Positions 35,900 through 44,690 of a DNA stretch of 64,000 nucleotides are shown here, piece by piece; within the stretch, counting starts at the first letter, position 1; every line of letters begins with the position of its first letter. This DNA comes from Fodinibius salinus. Lineage in GTDB: Bacteria; Bacteroidota; Rhodothermia; Balneolales; Balneolaceae. The position numbers were made by a program, and so were the translations under genes. Under the pieces are notes generated by a model, which did not search any database, was not told where the DNA came from, and saw only the letters and a list, made by a program, of their open reading frames with translations. The stretch spans positions 1-64,000 of the forward strand of contig NZ_VNHY01000005.1 of the NCBI RefSeq assembly GCF_008124865.1, in the 5' to 3' direction.

Positions 35900-36562
35900 T
35901 CATAAAACGGTCTCTTGAAACACCTCTTCTGCTCCGTGAGGCGGGTTTTTCAGCGTCCAGGTTTCAAAGTAGAAATGACGTTCCGATCCCATGCGCTTAC
36001 TATTGATGCTGAAGAACCGGAAATCTTCTTGAACTAGTGGTTGTAATACCTCAAAAAGATCGGGATAGATATTTTCCATCGAAAACAGGTGGAGGTCAAA
36101 GCCGTGGTGGGCCTGCTCTTTGTATATTACAAAAGCACCGGATTTAAGCACTTTGCTAAGGGTTTCTTTTTTGTGCCCCACATTTGATTCCTCATCAATT
36201 TCAAGAGTGTCAAAATTATATTCTTGATTCCTGGATTTACTGATAACCAGAACCTCTCCGATTGCGATAGTTTCTATTGCTTGATTCAGAGACGGCTTAG
36301 ATCCGCTATTGGTATAAATTGTGTGATCTTCAAATGCTCTATTCAGTTGTTCAATGACAGTCTCATATTTTGATAGTGTACTAAGTCCAAACTGTTCATC
36401 TTTGAGCCGTGTACCAGTGATATAAAATTTAGAGTAGGTAAGATCAGGCTCCATAAAGTCATCCAGCGAGGCTTCTATTTCTTCTTGAGTTTTATTGGCA
36501 TTGCGTTTGGCCAATTTATCGAGACGCTGGTCATGATTAAAGAAGAGTTTAAAAATGTCCAT
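35900..36562 (-). CDS. Hypothetical cytosolic protein
   Basis: A 220-residue protein I do not recognise. The N-terminal region is charged and helical (KLFFNHDQRLDKLAKRNANK), then mixed strands and helices follow, with no signal peptide or membrane segment. The frame stays open 75 nt upstream, but I set the start at ATG 36562 because the upstream part lies in a 9-bp inverted repeat (GTATTGCGT/ACGCAATAC) and reads like intergenic sequence. It is just downstream of the hppA terminator. Confidence 0.6.
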   Translation of the reverse strand: MDIFKLFFNHDQRLDKLAKRNANKTQEEIEASLDDFMEPDLTYSKFYITGTRLKDEQFGLSTLSKYETVIEQLNRAFEDHTIYTNSGSKPSLNQAIETIAIGEVLVISKSRNQEYNFDTLEIDEESNVGHKKETLSKVLKSGAFVIYKEQAHHGFDLHLFSMENIYPDLFEVLQPLVQEDFRFFSINSKRMGSERHFYFETWTLKNPPHGAEEVFQETVL

Positions 36563-36580
36563 ATGGGGTTTGCTTATTTT

Positions 36581-36612
36581 GTATTGCGTAAGCATTGTAA
36601 AGTACGCAATAC
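36581..36612. repeat. Inverted repeat GTATTGCGT / ACGCAATAC
   Basis: A perfect 9-bp inverted repeat (36581-36589 with 36604-36612) lies between the hppA terminator and the start of the unknown gene. Related pieces (CGCACTATGCAATACG near 27555, GTACATTGCATAGTAC near 46330) occur in other gaps, which suggests a dispersed intergenic element. Confidence 0.4.
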
Positions 36613-36630
36613 GCAGCACCCAATAAACAC

Positions 36631-36670
36631 AAAACAAAAAAGCCCCATCCCGAAAATCGGGACAGGGCTT
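36631..36670 (-). terminator. Intrinsic terminator of hppA
   Basis: On the minus strand AAGCCC-TG-TCCCGA pairs with TCGGGA-TG-GGGCTT around a 3-nt loop, followed by TTTTGTTTT. It lies 22 nt after the hppA stop. Confidence 0.9.
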
Positions 36671-36692
36671 AAGAATTTTATCTCTGTTCAGC

Positions 36693-38891
36693 TTAGATCA
36701 TTGTTGCAATAACAAGAGCAACGACGGACATCAGCTTGAGCAGAATGTTGAGTGAAGGACCGGAGGTATCCTTGAATGGATCACCAACGGTATCACCGAC
36801 AACGGCTGCTTTGTGCGCATCAGAGCCTTTGCCGAGTGCTTCGCCGTCCACTTCATATCCTTCTTCAATCATCTTCTTGGCATTATCCCAAGCACCACCG
36901 GCATTAGATTGAAACAGTGCCATTAATACTCCTGATGCGGTAACACCTGCTAAGAGTCCGCCGAGCATTTCAGGGCCACCGAGAAAGCCAAATGCAACAG
37001 GAACCAATACAGCTAGTACGCCTGGTGCGACCATCTCACGGAGCGAAGCTGTGGTAGAAATTGCTACACACTTCTCGTATTCTGCTTTCCCGGTTGCTTT
37101 TTCAAAGATAGCCTGATCTTCTTCTGACCATTCTTCCAGCTTCTTGCCTTTGTTACGATTCATTGCGTCAAGTCCTTCGCGCAGAGCTGGAATATCATTG
37201 AACTGTCGGCGCACCTCTTCAATCATTGACATTGCTGCACGTCCTACTGCATTCATAGAAAGTGCAGAGAAGAGGAAAGGAAGCATTGCACCAATAAAGA
37301 GCGAAGCCATTACATATGGATTCGTTACACTAATGGAAATATCAGCACCAGGATTTACTGCTTCGTAAGAAGTAATAAATGCAGCAAAAAGTGCCAGGGC
37401 GGTAAGGGCTGCAGAGCCAATGGCAAATCCTTTACCAATGGCTGCCGTGGTGTTTCCTACAGCGTCGAGTTTATCAGTGCGTTCGCGTACTTCATCGGGC
37501 AGTTCTGACATTTCTGCAATTCCGCCAGCATTGTCAGAAATAGGCCCGTATGCATCAACGGCCAGCTGAATTCCGGTGTTGGAAAGCATACCTACAGCGG
37601 CAATGGCAATTCCATATAATCCCGCAAAGTGATAAGCACCAATAATGGCTGCGGCAATAATCACGATGGGAATAGCTGTTGACATCATGCCCACCCCAAC
37701 GCCGGCTATAATATTGGTGGCTGATCCGGTAACAGATTGTTCTACAATAGATTTTACAGGATTAGTGCCTGTTCCGGTGTAGTGTTCAGTAATTAGGCCG
37801 ATCATCAATCCCGCAGCAAGACCAAAAATGGTGGCCCAGAATACTCCGAGTGGCGTATATTCGATGCCGTTAAAAGTCCAGCTTGCAGGCAGCATCCAGT
37901 CAATAATAAAATAGGAGGCAATTAACATGACGATAGCTGAAGTAAATTCACCAATATTCAGCGCCGACTGTGGATTACCGCCTTCTTTAACGCGTACAAA
38001 AAAGGTCCCGAGAATAGAGGTCAAAATTCCGACTCCGCCCAGTACGAGGGGAAGCAGTACGGCATTGAGACCGCCAAAGTCATTGGCTGTTGCAAACCCG
38101 TCAAGCCCTATAAAAGCAGCGCCGAGTACCATGGCGCCAATAATAGATCCTACATACGACTCAAAAAGGTCAGCACCCATTCCGGCAACATCGCCTACAT
38201 TGTCTCCAACATTGTCGGCAATAGTAGCGGGATTCAGCGGATGGTCTTCAGGAATACCTGCTTCAACTTTACCTACTAAGTCTGCTCCAACATCGGCGGC
38301 CTTGGTATAAATCCCACCGCCTACACGGGCAAAAAGGGCGATAGAGGAAGCACCGAAAGAAAATCCGGTGACAACAGCCAGTACGCGCTTAACGCTTTCA
38401 GCTGTGTCCACACCAAAATAATCACCAAAGAAAAGGAAGAGTGCACCGAGACCGAGTACGCCTAAACCTACAACACCAAGTCCCATTACAGATCCGCCGG
38501 CAAAGGCAATATTCAATCCTTTACTTAGACCTGACCGAGCAGCTTGTGTAGTTCGAACATTGGCTTTTGTTGCTACTCTCATCCCGATAAACCCGGCTAG
38601 TCCCGAACAGATAGCCCCGAGTACAAAGGAAATAGCTACCATCCAGCTGGAAAGTTGCGGGTCGGCGCTCCATCCCAAGAGCACAGCAACAACAGCTACA
38701 AAAATAGCGAGTACTTTATATTCTGCTTTAAGAAAAGCCATTGCTCCGCGTTGAATATGGGAGCTAATACCGGCCATTTTTTCGGTTCCTACATCTTGTT
38801 TAGAAACCCAAGATGATTTAAAAAATGTATATAATAAGCCAATGACTCCCGCGATGGGAACCAAGTAGGTTATTAAAGTTGAAGTATCCAT
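36693..38891 (-). CDS. hppA: Membrane-bound ion-translocating pyrophosphatase
   Basis: A 732-residue, about 16-helix membrane pump that couples PPi hydrolysis to Na+ and/or H+ export. Catalytic DNVGDNVGD lies near residue 221-229. [10 protein letters not shown] (about 476) has Ala and Gly at the positions that are Lys and Thr in K+-independent enzymes, so it should need K+. The Glu in [10 protein letters not shown] matches the sodium-pump signature of Thermotoga-type enzymes; dual Na+/H+ pumping cannot be excluded. It is the last gene of the prs-rplY-pth-hppA run, and PRPP-using and amino-acid-activating reactions nearby are PPi sources. A terminator follows. Confidence 0.95.
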   Translation of the reverse strand: MDTSTLITYLVPIAGVIGLLYTFFKSSWVSKQDVGTEKMAGISSHIQRGAMAFLKAEYKVLAIFVAVVAVLLGWSADPQLSSWMVAISFVLGAICSGLAGFIGMRVATKANVRTTQAARSGLSKGLNIAFAGGSVMGLGVVGLGVLGLGALFLFFGDYFGVDTAESVKRVLAVVTGFSFGASSIALFARVGGGIYTKAADVGADLVGKVEAGIPEDHPLNPATIADNVGDNVGDVAGMGADLFESYVGSIIGAMVLGAAFIGLDGFATANDFGGLNAVLLPLVLGGVGILTSILGTFFVRVKEGGNPQSALNIGEFTSAIVMLIASYFIIDWMLPASWTFNGIEYTPLGVFWATIFGLAAGLMIGLITEHYTGTGTNPVKSIVEQSVTGSATNIIAGVGVGMMSTAIPIVIIAAAIIGAYHFAGLYGIAIAAVGMLSNTGIQLAVDAYGPISDNAGGIAEMSELPDEVRERTDKLDAVGNTTAAIGKGFAIGSAALTALALFAAFITSYEAVNPGADISISVTNPYVMASLFIGAMLPFLFSALSMNAVGRAAMSMIEEVRRQFNDIPALREGLDAMNRNKGKKLEEWSEEDQAIFEKATGKAEYEKCVAISTTASLREMVAPGVLAVLVPVAFGFLGGPEMLGGLLAGVTASGVLMALFQSNAGGAWDNAKKMIEEGYEVDGEALGKGSDAHKAAVVGDTVGDPFKDTSGPSLNILLKLMSVVALVIATMI

Positions 38892-38927
38892 ATTATTGAT
38901 TGGTTAATTGTAAGCGTTAGTAATTGA

Positions 38928-39485
38928 TCAATTAAACTTGTTCATAGCCTGATCGATACCCTCGCGAATAAAGCAAAGGGTAGCATCTACGGCCTCGTCC
39001 AGTGTTGGGGTAAGAACGGATTGTTCATCGTCCGAAAAAGGGGAGAGCACATGTTGCACTTGTTGTCCTTTTGGAAAGTCATTTCCGATCCCGATTCGTA
39101 AACGTGGAAAAGCGTTCGTACCCAATTTTTGAATAATATCCTTAATACCGTTGTGTCCTCCTGCGCTGCCACTTGGTCTTATCCGGATGGTCCCAACCTC
39201 CAGATCCAGATCATCATAGCATACCAGGCAGTTATTAACATCTTCTTTGTACCAGTCAACAGCTTGTTTTACGGCCTCACCGCTGTTGTTCATATATGTT
39301 GTCGGCTTCATCAGGTAAAGGGGATGGCCGGCATGATTTCCCTTTCCCACCTGAAAAGGGCCCTTGCCGGGCCCCAGTCGGGCTGATAACGAATCAGCCA
39401 ATAGATCTATTAATGTAAAACCAACATTGTGGCGGGTACCAGCGTATTTACGCCCGGGATTTCCCAGTCCTATAATTAGTGGCAT
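38928..39485 (-). CDS. pth: Peptidyl-tRNA hydrolase
   Basis: Frees tRNA from dropped-off peptidyl-tRNA. The 185 residues have every key position: Asn in GLGNPG (about 10), catalytic His in TRHNVGF, Asn in KPTTYMNNSG, Asp in CYDDLDL and Asn in GGHNGIKDI. It follows rplY by 28 nt, the same prs-ctc-pth order seen in Bacillus and many other bacteria, and precedes hppA by 36 nt. Confidence 0.97.
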   Translation of the reverse strand: MPLIIGLGNPGRKYAGTRHNVGFTLIDLLADSLSARLGPGKGPFQVGKGNHAGHPLYLMKPTTYMNNSGEAVKQAVDWYKEDVNNCLVCYDDLDLEVGTIRIRPSGSAGGHNGIKDIIQKLGTNAFPRLRIGIGNDFPKGQQVQHVLSPFSDDEQSVLTPTLDEAVDATLCFIREGIDQAMNKFN

Positions 39486-39513
39486 ACAGTAACTACGCTG
39501 GTCTTAAGGTCAA

Positions 39514-40239
39514 TTATTCTGTTGCTTCGCCTTCTTCGCCTGGTTCTTCGGCTTCTCCTTCTTCGCCTTCTGGCAATTCTCCTTCTTCGAGTTCGCCTTC
39601 TTCGCCTTCTGGCAGTTCTCCTTCTTCGAGTTCTTCTTCGTCGGTTTCCTCGGTAATAAGTGAAGAGGTGAGGAGTGCTTCGGATTTTGGAGGACGAATT
39701 GTGACAAGTGTTTGCTCCAACTCATCGAGAGGAATAATACCTTCGAGTTCGAGGTCACGGACGTGCAGTGAGTCTCCAATTTCAAGTTCACTTACATCTA
39801 CTGTGTAAGCCCCGGGGATTTGGTCAGGCGTTACACGGATATTAAGAATGTGCATAGGCTGGAAAATACGTCCGCCTCCCTCGGAAACGCCGGTAGGAGT
39901 GCCTTCCAGCTTTATGGGAACAGTTAAAGTCACTTTGTGATCATCGGCCAAGGCATAAAAATCTACGTGTATAGGCCGGTCGGTGATGGGATGAAACTCT
40001 ACATCTTTAAGCAGTGTCTTTTGTGTTTCACCGTCAATAGAGATTTCAATAAATTGACGTTTACTAACTGCTAAGATCTTTTCTAATTCAAGCTCATCAA
40101 TAGAGAAATGTAGGTTCTCATCAATTTCGGGCCCGTAGAGTACACTTGGTACTCGCTTGGCATCCCGCAATGCCTCTGCGGCACGACGTCCGGTTTCTCT
40201 TTTCTTACCTTCTAGTTCAACAATTTCTGGAGTAATCAT
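39514..40239 (-). CDS. rplY: 50S ribosomal protein L25 / general stress protein Ctc
   Basis: 5S rRNA-binding ribosomal protein of the long TL5/Ctc type, 241 residues. The N-terminal L25 domain (about 1-95: RETGRRAAEALRDAKRVPSVLYG) is followed by the TL5 beta-domain (95-185). An unusual tail of about 45 residues is almost all Glu, Gly, Leu and Pro and contains a 13-residue unit present twice (GELEEGELPEGEE type). The tail is disordered and strongly acidic, in line with a salt-adapted proteome, but its use is unknown. Confidence 0.94.
   Translation of the reverse strand: MITPEIVELEGKKRETGRRAAEALRDAKRVPSVLYGPEIDENLHFSIDELELEKILAVSKRQFIEISIDGETQKTLLKDVEFHPITDRPIHVDFYALADDHKVTLTVPIKLEGTPTGVSEGGGRIFQPMHILNIRVTPDQIPGAYTVDVSELEIGDSLHVRDLELEGIIPLDELEQTLVTIRPPKSEALLTSSLITEETDEEELEEGELPEGEEGELEEGELPEGEEGEAEEPGEEGEATE
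39562..39639. repeat. 39-bp tandem duplication inside rplY
   Basis: Bases 39562-39600 and 39601-39639 match at 36 of 39 positions. The unit is 13 codons, so the duplication keeps the frame and lengthens the acidic tail of L25. Confidence 0.9.
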
Positions 40240-40332
40240 AAGTCTTACTGTTATTTTTTACCACGAAAACAGAAAGTCACCAAAGGTGATTATCGTTCGT
40301 TAATAAGTATTTCGTGTTTTGTGGTTGCAAGT

Positions 40333-41265
40333 TTAATCGTCAAAAAGTGCGCTTATCGTATCGTTTGTGTGGATCCGCTGTATTGCTTCTGCAAAAATTC
40401 CTGCGACGCTCAATACTGTTATTTTTTTTGATGGTTTCCGCAGCGGAACTGTGTCAGTCACCAATAATTTATCAATGGGGGAATCCTCGATACGCTGGTA
40501 TGCAGGTCCCGATAAAATTGGATGCGTGCAGGTAGCCGTAATATTGAGTGCTCCTCGTTCTTTTAAAGCCGAAGCGGCATTTGTTAATGTACCTGCCGTG
40601 TCAATAAGATCATCAACGATGAGTACATTTTTGTTATTAACTTCGCCGACAATATTCATTACTTCGGCCACATTTTGTTTTGGGCGTCGTTTATCAATAA
40701 ATGCAAGACGAGCGCCCAGTTGCTTGGCATATGAACGCGCCATTTTTAAACTCCCCACATCGGGAGCAACAACTACCAAATTCTCAATTGGATTTTCACT
40801 AAAATAGTCAATAAATAACCGGCTTGCGTACAAGTGATCTACCGGAATATCAAAAAAGCCTTGTATCTGGGATGCATGTAAATCCATCGTCAGAATGCGA
40901 TCGGCACCGGCCTCTGTTAACAAGTTTGCCATCATTTTAGAGGCAATAGAGACGCGAGGCTGATCTTTTCGGTCTTGCCGCGCATACCCAAAATAGGGAA
41001 TCACAGCAGTAACGCGTTTGGCGGATGCGCGTTTTGCGGCATCCAGCAACAGTAACAATTCCATAATATTATCGCCCGGCGGAGTTGTGGGTTGAACCAC
41101 AAATATATCTTCTCCTCGAATGCTCTGCTCATATTTGACATACAGTTCGCCATCTGAAAATGGCTTGATGGTAACTTCGCCAAGCGAAGTACCATAATTT
41201 TCAGCAATAGCACGTGATAATGCAATATTACTGCGTCCTGCAAATATGGCTAAGGGCGTATCCAA
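40333..41265 (-). CDS. prs: Ribose-phosphate pyrophosphokinase
   Basis: Makes PRPP from ribose-5-phosphate and ATP for nucleotide, NAD, His and Trp synthesis. The 310 residues show FSDGELYVKYEQS, the flexible-loop YFGYARQDRKDQPR, DLHASQIQGFF, KRRP and the PRPP loop IVDDLIDTAGT. It begins the (-) cluster with rplY, 93 nt away. The gap holds a GTCACC-AAA-GGTGAT hairpin flanked by ACCACGAAAAC and GTTTTGTGGT pieces. Confidence 0.97.
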   Translation of the reverse strand: MDTPLAIFAGRSNIALSRAIAENYGTSLGEVTIKPFSDGELYVKYEQSIRGEDIFVVQPTTPPGDNIMELLLLLDAAKRASAKRVTAVIPYFGYARQDRKDQPRVSIASKMMANLLTEAGADRILTMDLHASQIQGFFDIPVDHLYASRLFIDYFSENPIENLVVVAPDVGSLKMARSYAKQLGARLAFIDKRRPKQNVAEVMNIVGEVNNKNVLIVDDLIDTAGTLTNAASALKERGALNITATCTHPILSGPAYQRIEDSPIDKLLVTDTVPLRKPSKKITVLSVAGIFAEAIQRIHTNDTISALFDD

Positions 41266-41284
41266 CGAAACGGATTTTCAGGAA

Positions 41285-41324
41285 TTTAAAATAAAAGAAA
41301 AGGATGGCTTTTATAGTCATCCTT
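41285..41324 (-). terminator. Terminator of the tRNA-Gln transcript
   Basis: AAGGATG (41300-41306) and CATCCTT (41318-41324) form a perfect 7-bp stem; on the minus strand a T-rich TTTTCTTTTATTTT run follows. It separates tRNA-Gln from prs. Confidence 0.75.
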
Positions 41325-41352
41325 CGTCCCATCTAACAAAATAGTACTGGTG

Positions 41353-41423
41353 TTGCCCGGGGAGGACTCGAACCCCCACTGACGGCACCAAAAACCGCTG
41401 TCCTGCCATTAGACGACCGGGCA
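41353..41423 (-). tRNA. tRNA-Gln (anticodon UUG)
   Basis: The minus strand folds into a complete cloverleaf: acceptor TGCCCGG/CCGGGCA, D-arm GTCT/GGAC, anticodon stem GCGGT/GCCGT with loop TTTTGGT (anticodon TTG), a 4-nt variable loop, and T-arm GGGGG-TTCGAGT-CCTCC. The 3' CCA is not encoded. It reads CAA (and CAG by wobble). A terminator follows. Confidence 0.93.
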
Positions 41424-41475
41424 ATCAAAGTCTGTTTTTAACAGATTCAGATAATAGGGATTTACTGCTTTCAAA

Positions 41476-42663
41476 TCAAGAAGAAATTACACTTTTAAAC
41501 ACTTTGCACTGTTGACAATTTTTGGGTTTGCAATAATTGCGAAGCTGACGAATGGTACCCAATTTCTGGGCATAAACGCCAGTGGGAAGTTCACTTTGAG
41601 AAAATAATGTAAGCAGTGATTGAGGAAGTGAGACGCGATGCTGTAGCCAAAGTTCCCAGCTTTGGCTCTTAAGCTGTTCGCAGAAAAAGAGATTACCCAG
41701 TGAGTACAGTGCAGGCAGAAAAACGGTCCCGAATAAAATATCACTGCGTTCGGTGCCTAGTGAGGGAGTTGTAGAAATAGAATGGACCATTTTTTCCCAA
41801 AGTAATTCAGGGTCCTTACGCATCCAATGTTGGAAAGGTAGTTGCAAAATAAAACAGAGGCATTCAGCTCCCTGCATCATACGGGGCCGGGGGTGGTTAG
41901 CTGGACGCACGCCCTTGTGGTTCCAGTTTAGCTTTCTAGGGTGTGTAGCATCATTTTCAATTTCTGAAAGCCTAATAGCTTTGGCTTTTAATGTTGATTT
42001 TAAAGTAGAGGGTTCAGCCACATCAAATAGCTCTGTGGCCAGTTTTTGCATCGGCTCCCGATTATGAGAAATGCCTAGCCCGTCGAAGAGTGCAATGGCA
42101 AACATTTTTTGCCAGGCTTTCGAAGGAGGCAGGGTGGGATCATAAAATTCAAGCAGATCTTCTACCTTTTGTTCAAAATATTCTTTGTGTGCTTTTTGAA
42201 TTTGTTGGGCAAAAGCTTCTTCCGAAATAAAGGATAAATGCCCTGAACACGGCAGGTCGGGACCTTGCCGATATTGTGCCATAAATTTTTTAAGCGGTTG
42301 TCGTAGTAATGGAGAAAGGCAAAGGGTGGGGATAGAAGTACCATCGCTGCGGGTGACACATCCTTGTTCTTCTTCGAAAATTACATGGAGGATGACCTGC
42401 TCAAAGTTTGGATCAGCATGGTGGCCGTGTGCTTTCCAGCCTGCAAGATTCCAGTGGATTTCAACATCTCCGTGCCATCGCAGATCACCTACAGTGATGT
42501 CAGCTCCCCTAAAATCTGCTCCGTCTGTTTTATTGAGTGTCCCGGTATTATGGATGATAACTTTATCACCGCTGCCCGTTTGTAGTTGGCTAGTACTAAA
42601 TTGACGGTGTTTCCACAGCCAGTGGAGGAGTTTCTCGTGGTATGGCGGCTTACCGTTACTCAT
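41476..42663 (-). CDS. DUF2851 family protein
   Basis: A 395-residue cytosolic protein of the DUF2851 family found in Bacteroidota. Typical features are the N-terminal LLHWLWKHRQF, the strand-rich NKTDGADFRGADITVGDLRWHGDVEIH (in two parts, residues ~39-68) and a C-terminal cysteine cluster of the form YCKPKNCQQCKVF, which looks metal-binding. The function is unknown. It overlaps the YtxH-like gene by 8 nt. Confidence 0.85.
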   Translation of the reverse strand: MSNGKPPYHEKLLHWLWKHRQFSTSQLQTGSGDKVIIHNTGTLNKTDGADFRGADITVGDLRWHGDVEIHWNLAGWKAHGHHADPNFEQVILHVIFEEEQGCVTRSDGTSIPTLCLSPLLRQPLKKFMAQYRQGPDLPCSGHLSFISEEAFAQQIQKAHKEYFEQKVEDLLEFYDPTLPPSKAWQKMFAIALFDGLGISHNREPMQKLATELFDVAEPSTLKSTLKAKAIRLSEIENDATHPRKLNWNHKGVRPANHPRPRMMQGAECLCFILQLPFQHWMRKDPELLWEKMVHSISTTPSLGTERSDILFGTVFLPALYSLGNLFFCEQLKSQSWELWLQHRVSLPQSLLTLFSQSELPTGVYAQKLGTIRQLRNYCKPKNCQQCKVFKSVISS

Positions 42664-42958
42664 TGTTTAAATCGTGCTTACTAAGTGGTATGTCCGCTGT
42701 TGATTCATATAGATCGGGAATGTTATCATGAATCCTGCGATTAAGTAAGGTACGCAGGTTATGATACTCTTTTATGCCTGAACGTTGTGCTTGCTGCCGA
42801 TGATAATCTGCCCAGCGAGATAGTTTTCTTACTTTTTTATTGAGCCAGCGACGATTTGCCGATCCATTTTTGGGAGCCAACAGTAAGCCTATAGTTACGC
42901 CCCCGATAAATGAGGAGGTCAAGGCTAGGATAGATCTTATTTTGGAGTTCGAAGCCAT
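42656..42958 (-). CDS. YtxH-like small membrane protein
   Basis: A 100-residue protein with one N-terminal membrane helix (about residues 8-27) that has the GVTIGLLLAPKNG motif of YtxH-domain proteins. A basic helical tail (NKKVRKLSRWADYHRQQAQR) follows. YtxH proteins are often stress-induced, and their role is not known. It is translationally coupled to DUF2851. Confidence 0.65.
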   Translation of the reverse strand: MASNSKIRSILALTSSFIGGVTIGLLLAPKNGSANRRWLNKKVRKLSRWADYHRQQAQRSGIKEYHNLRTLLNRRIHDNIPDLYESTADIPLSKHDLNNE

Positions 42959-43087
42959 AATATTTCTATCTTAAGTTGGTAATTGATTATTTTCGAAACG
43001 AAGTTATGGTAACCATCAGTAGATGGTAATGTACAAACGCTTTTCAATATTTTAAATTATTCATCATTTAATTTTTACCAACTTATT

Positions 43088-43597
43088 ATGGATGATCACT
43101 TAATTCTAATGGATGAACGGCGTATTCACCGGTCAGTCAGACGTATGGGACATGAAATTATTGAGACGAACAAAAAGGATACCCCCATTTTGTTATTTGG
43201 TATTGATCAGAGTGGAACAGCAGTAGCTGAATTGCTTGGCAATGTACTTGATGATATTTGGCAGGGAGTTATAGAAACAGTTTCACTTCCGCTTGATGAA
43301 GGCAATACCCAAAAGACGCTGAATTCCTTGCCGTCGAATAAAACAGAAGATATGTTTCTTATTGCTGTAGATGATGTAATTTTCTCTGGGGAAACGATGT
43401 TCCGAGCACTGACGAAAATAGGAAAAGACCTGCCGCTCACAGAAATTCATACTGCTGTGTTGATAGATCGCGGGCATCGAAAGTTTCCTATTCGGGCCGG
43501 ATTTTATGGGATGCAGCTTCCTACAAAACTTGATGAACATGTATCTGTCATGGTAGATGATCATACCGTGAAAGAAGTACTGTTGCAAAATCGCTGA
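43088..43597 (+). CDS. PyrR-like phosphoribosyltransferase-fold protein
   Basis: A 169-residue type I phosphoribosyltransferase-fold protein close to PyrR. It has FGIDQSGTAVAELL and the PRPP loop AVDDVIFSGETMFRAL, and the C-terminal half follows the PyrR pattern (HTAVLIDRGHRKFPIRAGFYG). PyrR regulates pyrimidine genes by binding mRNA and has uracil phosphoribosyltransferase activity. Here no pyr operon is adjacent, so it is either a regulator acting elsewhere or a salvage enzyme. Single gene. Confidence 0.75.
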   Translation: MDDHLILMDERRIHRSVRRMGHEIIETNKKDTPILLFGIDQSGTAVAELLGNVLDDIWQGVIETVSLPLDEGNTQKTLNSLPSNKTEDMFLIAVDDVIFSGETMFRALTKIGKDLPLTEIHTAVLIDRGHRKFPIRAGFYGMQLPTKLDEHVSVMVDDHTVKEVLLQNR

Positions 43598-43679
43598 TGA
43601 TAGATAGTTTATTCTCAGTCTTTTTTGTGATATTTTTAGGCAAAATTTTTAATGAGATCAGACAAATAAAATTAGAGAC

Positions 43680-44618
43680 ATGCACAAACAGTTATTACCA
43701 GCAGTATTACTCATTTTGTTATTCATCCCTTTTTCTCAGGTACTGGGGCAAGAAGCAGTTGAAATTAGCAAACTGATTGAAGATAAAGAGGATATATCAG
43801 CGCGTGATATGTCGCGTATTAACAGTGAAGTGGTAGTTGCTGATACGTTAGACGGTTGGCAAGTGAATTGGTCTACTGGGTTGAATGGTTCGCAGGCTTC
43901 ATATAGTAACTGGAGCCAGGGAGGCGTAAATACTATTAGTGTGACAGCTTCTACAGCCTTTGAGGCAAAATATCGCAAAGATCGATTTGCATATGCCTTT
44001 TCAACTAATTTAAAATACGGCAAGTCGCATTTAGAAGGAGAGGGTACGCGAAAAACAGATGATCGTATTGCTGTAAATAATAAATTCAATTATTTGTTTA
44101 ATAACCCAAATTGGAGTGCGTTCGGAAATATTAATTTTAACACCCAGTTTGACGAAGGATTAAGATATGATACGGATCCTCCCACACTGATTTCCAAATT
44201 TTTTGCTCCTGCTTACTTTACACAAATTACCGGTGTTGCTTATTCACCAAATAATTATTTTGCCGCTGAAGGTGGTTTAGCACTTAAAGAAACGATTGTT
44301 TCAGACACAACTCTTTCTACCCGATATGGTTTAGAGGCAGGAGAAACATTTCGTTTTGAGCCGGGTTATTCCTTAGCACTGAGCTATGAACGAGAAGTAT
44401 TTGCTAATGTACGGCTCATCAGTTCGGTAGAAACATTTACAAACCTCCAGCGTCACCTTGATAATACGGATGTGAACTTCTCAAATGAGCTTATCGGGAA
44501 AATTAACGATGTCATGAACATGTCTTTACAGTTTGTAGTAATTTATGACAGCGATTTTTCCAGAGAGGTACAAATGAAACAGGTACTTTCAGCGGGACTT
44601 TCATACAGCATCCTGTAA
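43680..44618 (+). CDS. DUF3078 outer-membrane-like protein
   Basis: A 312-residue exported protein (signal peptide ending near VLGQE). The NWSTGLNGSQASYSNWSQGG segment (about residue 60-80) and the alternating amphipathic strands with aromatic girdle residues that follow match DUF3078, a family specific to Bacteroidota-like bacteria and likely a small beta-barrel. No function is known. It converges on an aldehyde dehydrogenase, with a strong hairpin between them. Confidence 0.8.
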   Translation: MHKQLLPAVLLILLFIPFSQVLGQEAVEISKLIEDKEDISARDMSRINSEVVVADTLDGWQVNWSTGLNGSQASYSNWSQGGVNTISVTASTAFEAKYRKDRFAYAFSTNLKYGKSHLEGEGTRKTDDRIAVNNKFNYLFNNPNWSAFGNINFNTQFDEGLRYDTDPPTLISKFFAPAYFTQITGVAYSPNNYFAAEGGLALKETIVSDTTLSTRYGLEAGETFRFEPGYSLALSYEREVFANVRLISSVETFTNLQRHLDNTDVNFSNELIGKINDVMNMSLQFVVIYDSDFSREVQMKQVLSAGLSYSIL

Positions 44619-44627
44619 AAAATAAAG

Positions 44628-44675
44628 TTGAGTATTGCAGATTAGGGGGATTCTCTTCATCTGCAACACTCAACT
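44628..44675. terminator. Long hairpin between convergent genes
   Basis: GTTGAGT-A-TTGCAGAT (44628-44643) pairs with ATCTGCAA-C-ACTCAAC (44660-44675): 15 of 16 positions, with a 16-nt loop. There is no T-run, but its position between two gene ends fits a bidirectional stop. Confidence 0.6.
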
Positions 44676-44690
44676 CTCAAAGATATCTCG

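Noticed and set aside
39510-39791. Lys-rich repeat protein frame on the minus strand within rplY
   Set aside because: It is the alternative frame of the repetitive acidic L25 tail; the KKENCQKAKK repeats come from the same 39-bp duplication.
40240-40332. Hairpin and ACCACGAAAAC/GTTTTGTGGT pieces between prs and rplY as a riboswitch
   Set aside because: Pairing is imperfect and the words resemble common degenerate intergenic sequences of this bacterial group; no terminator follows.
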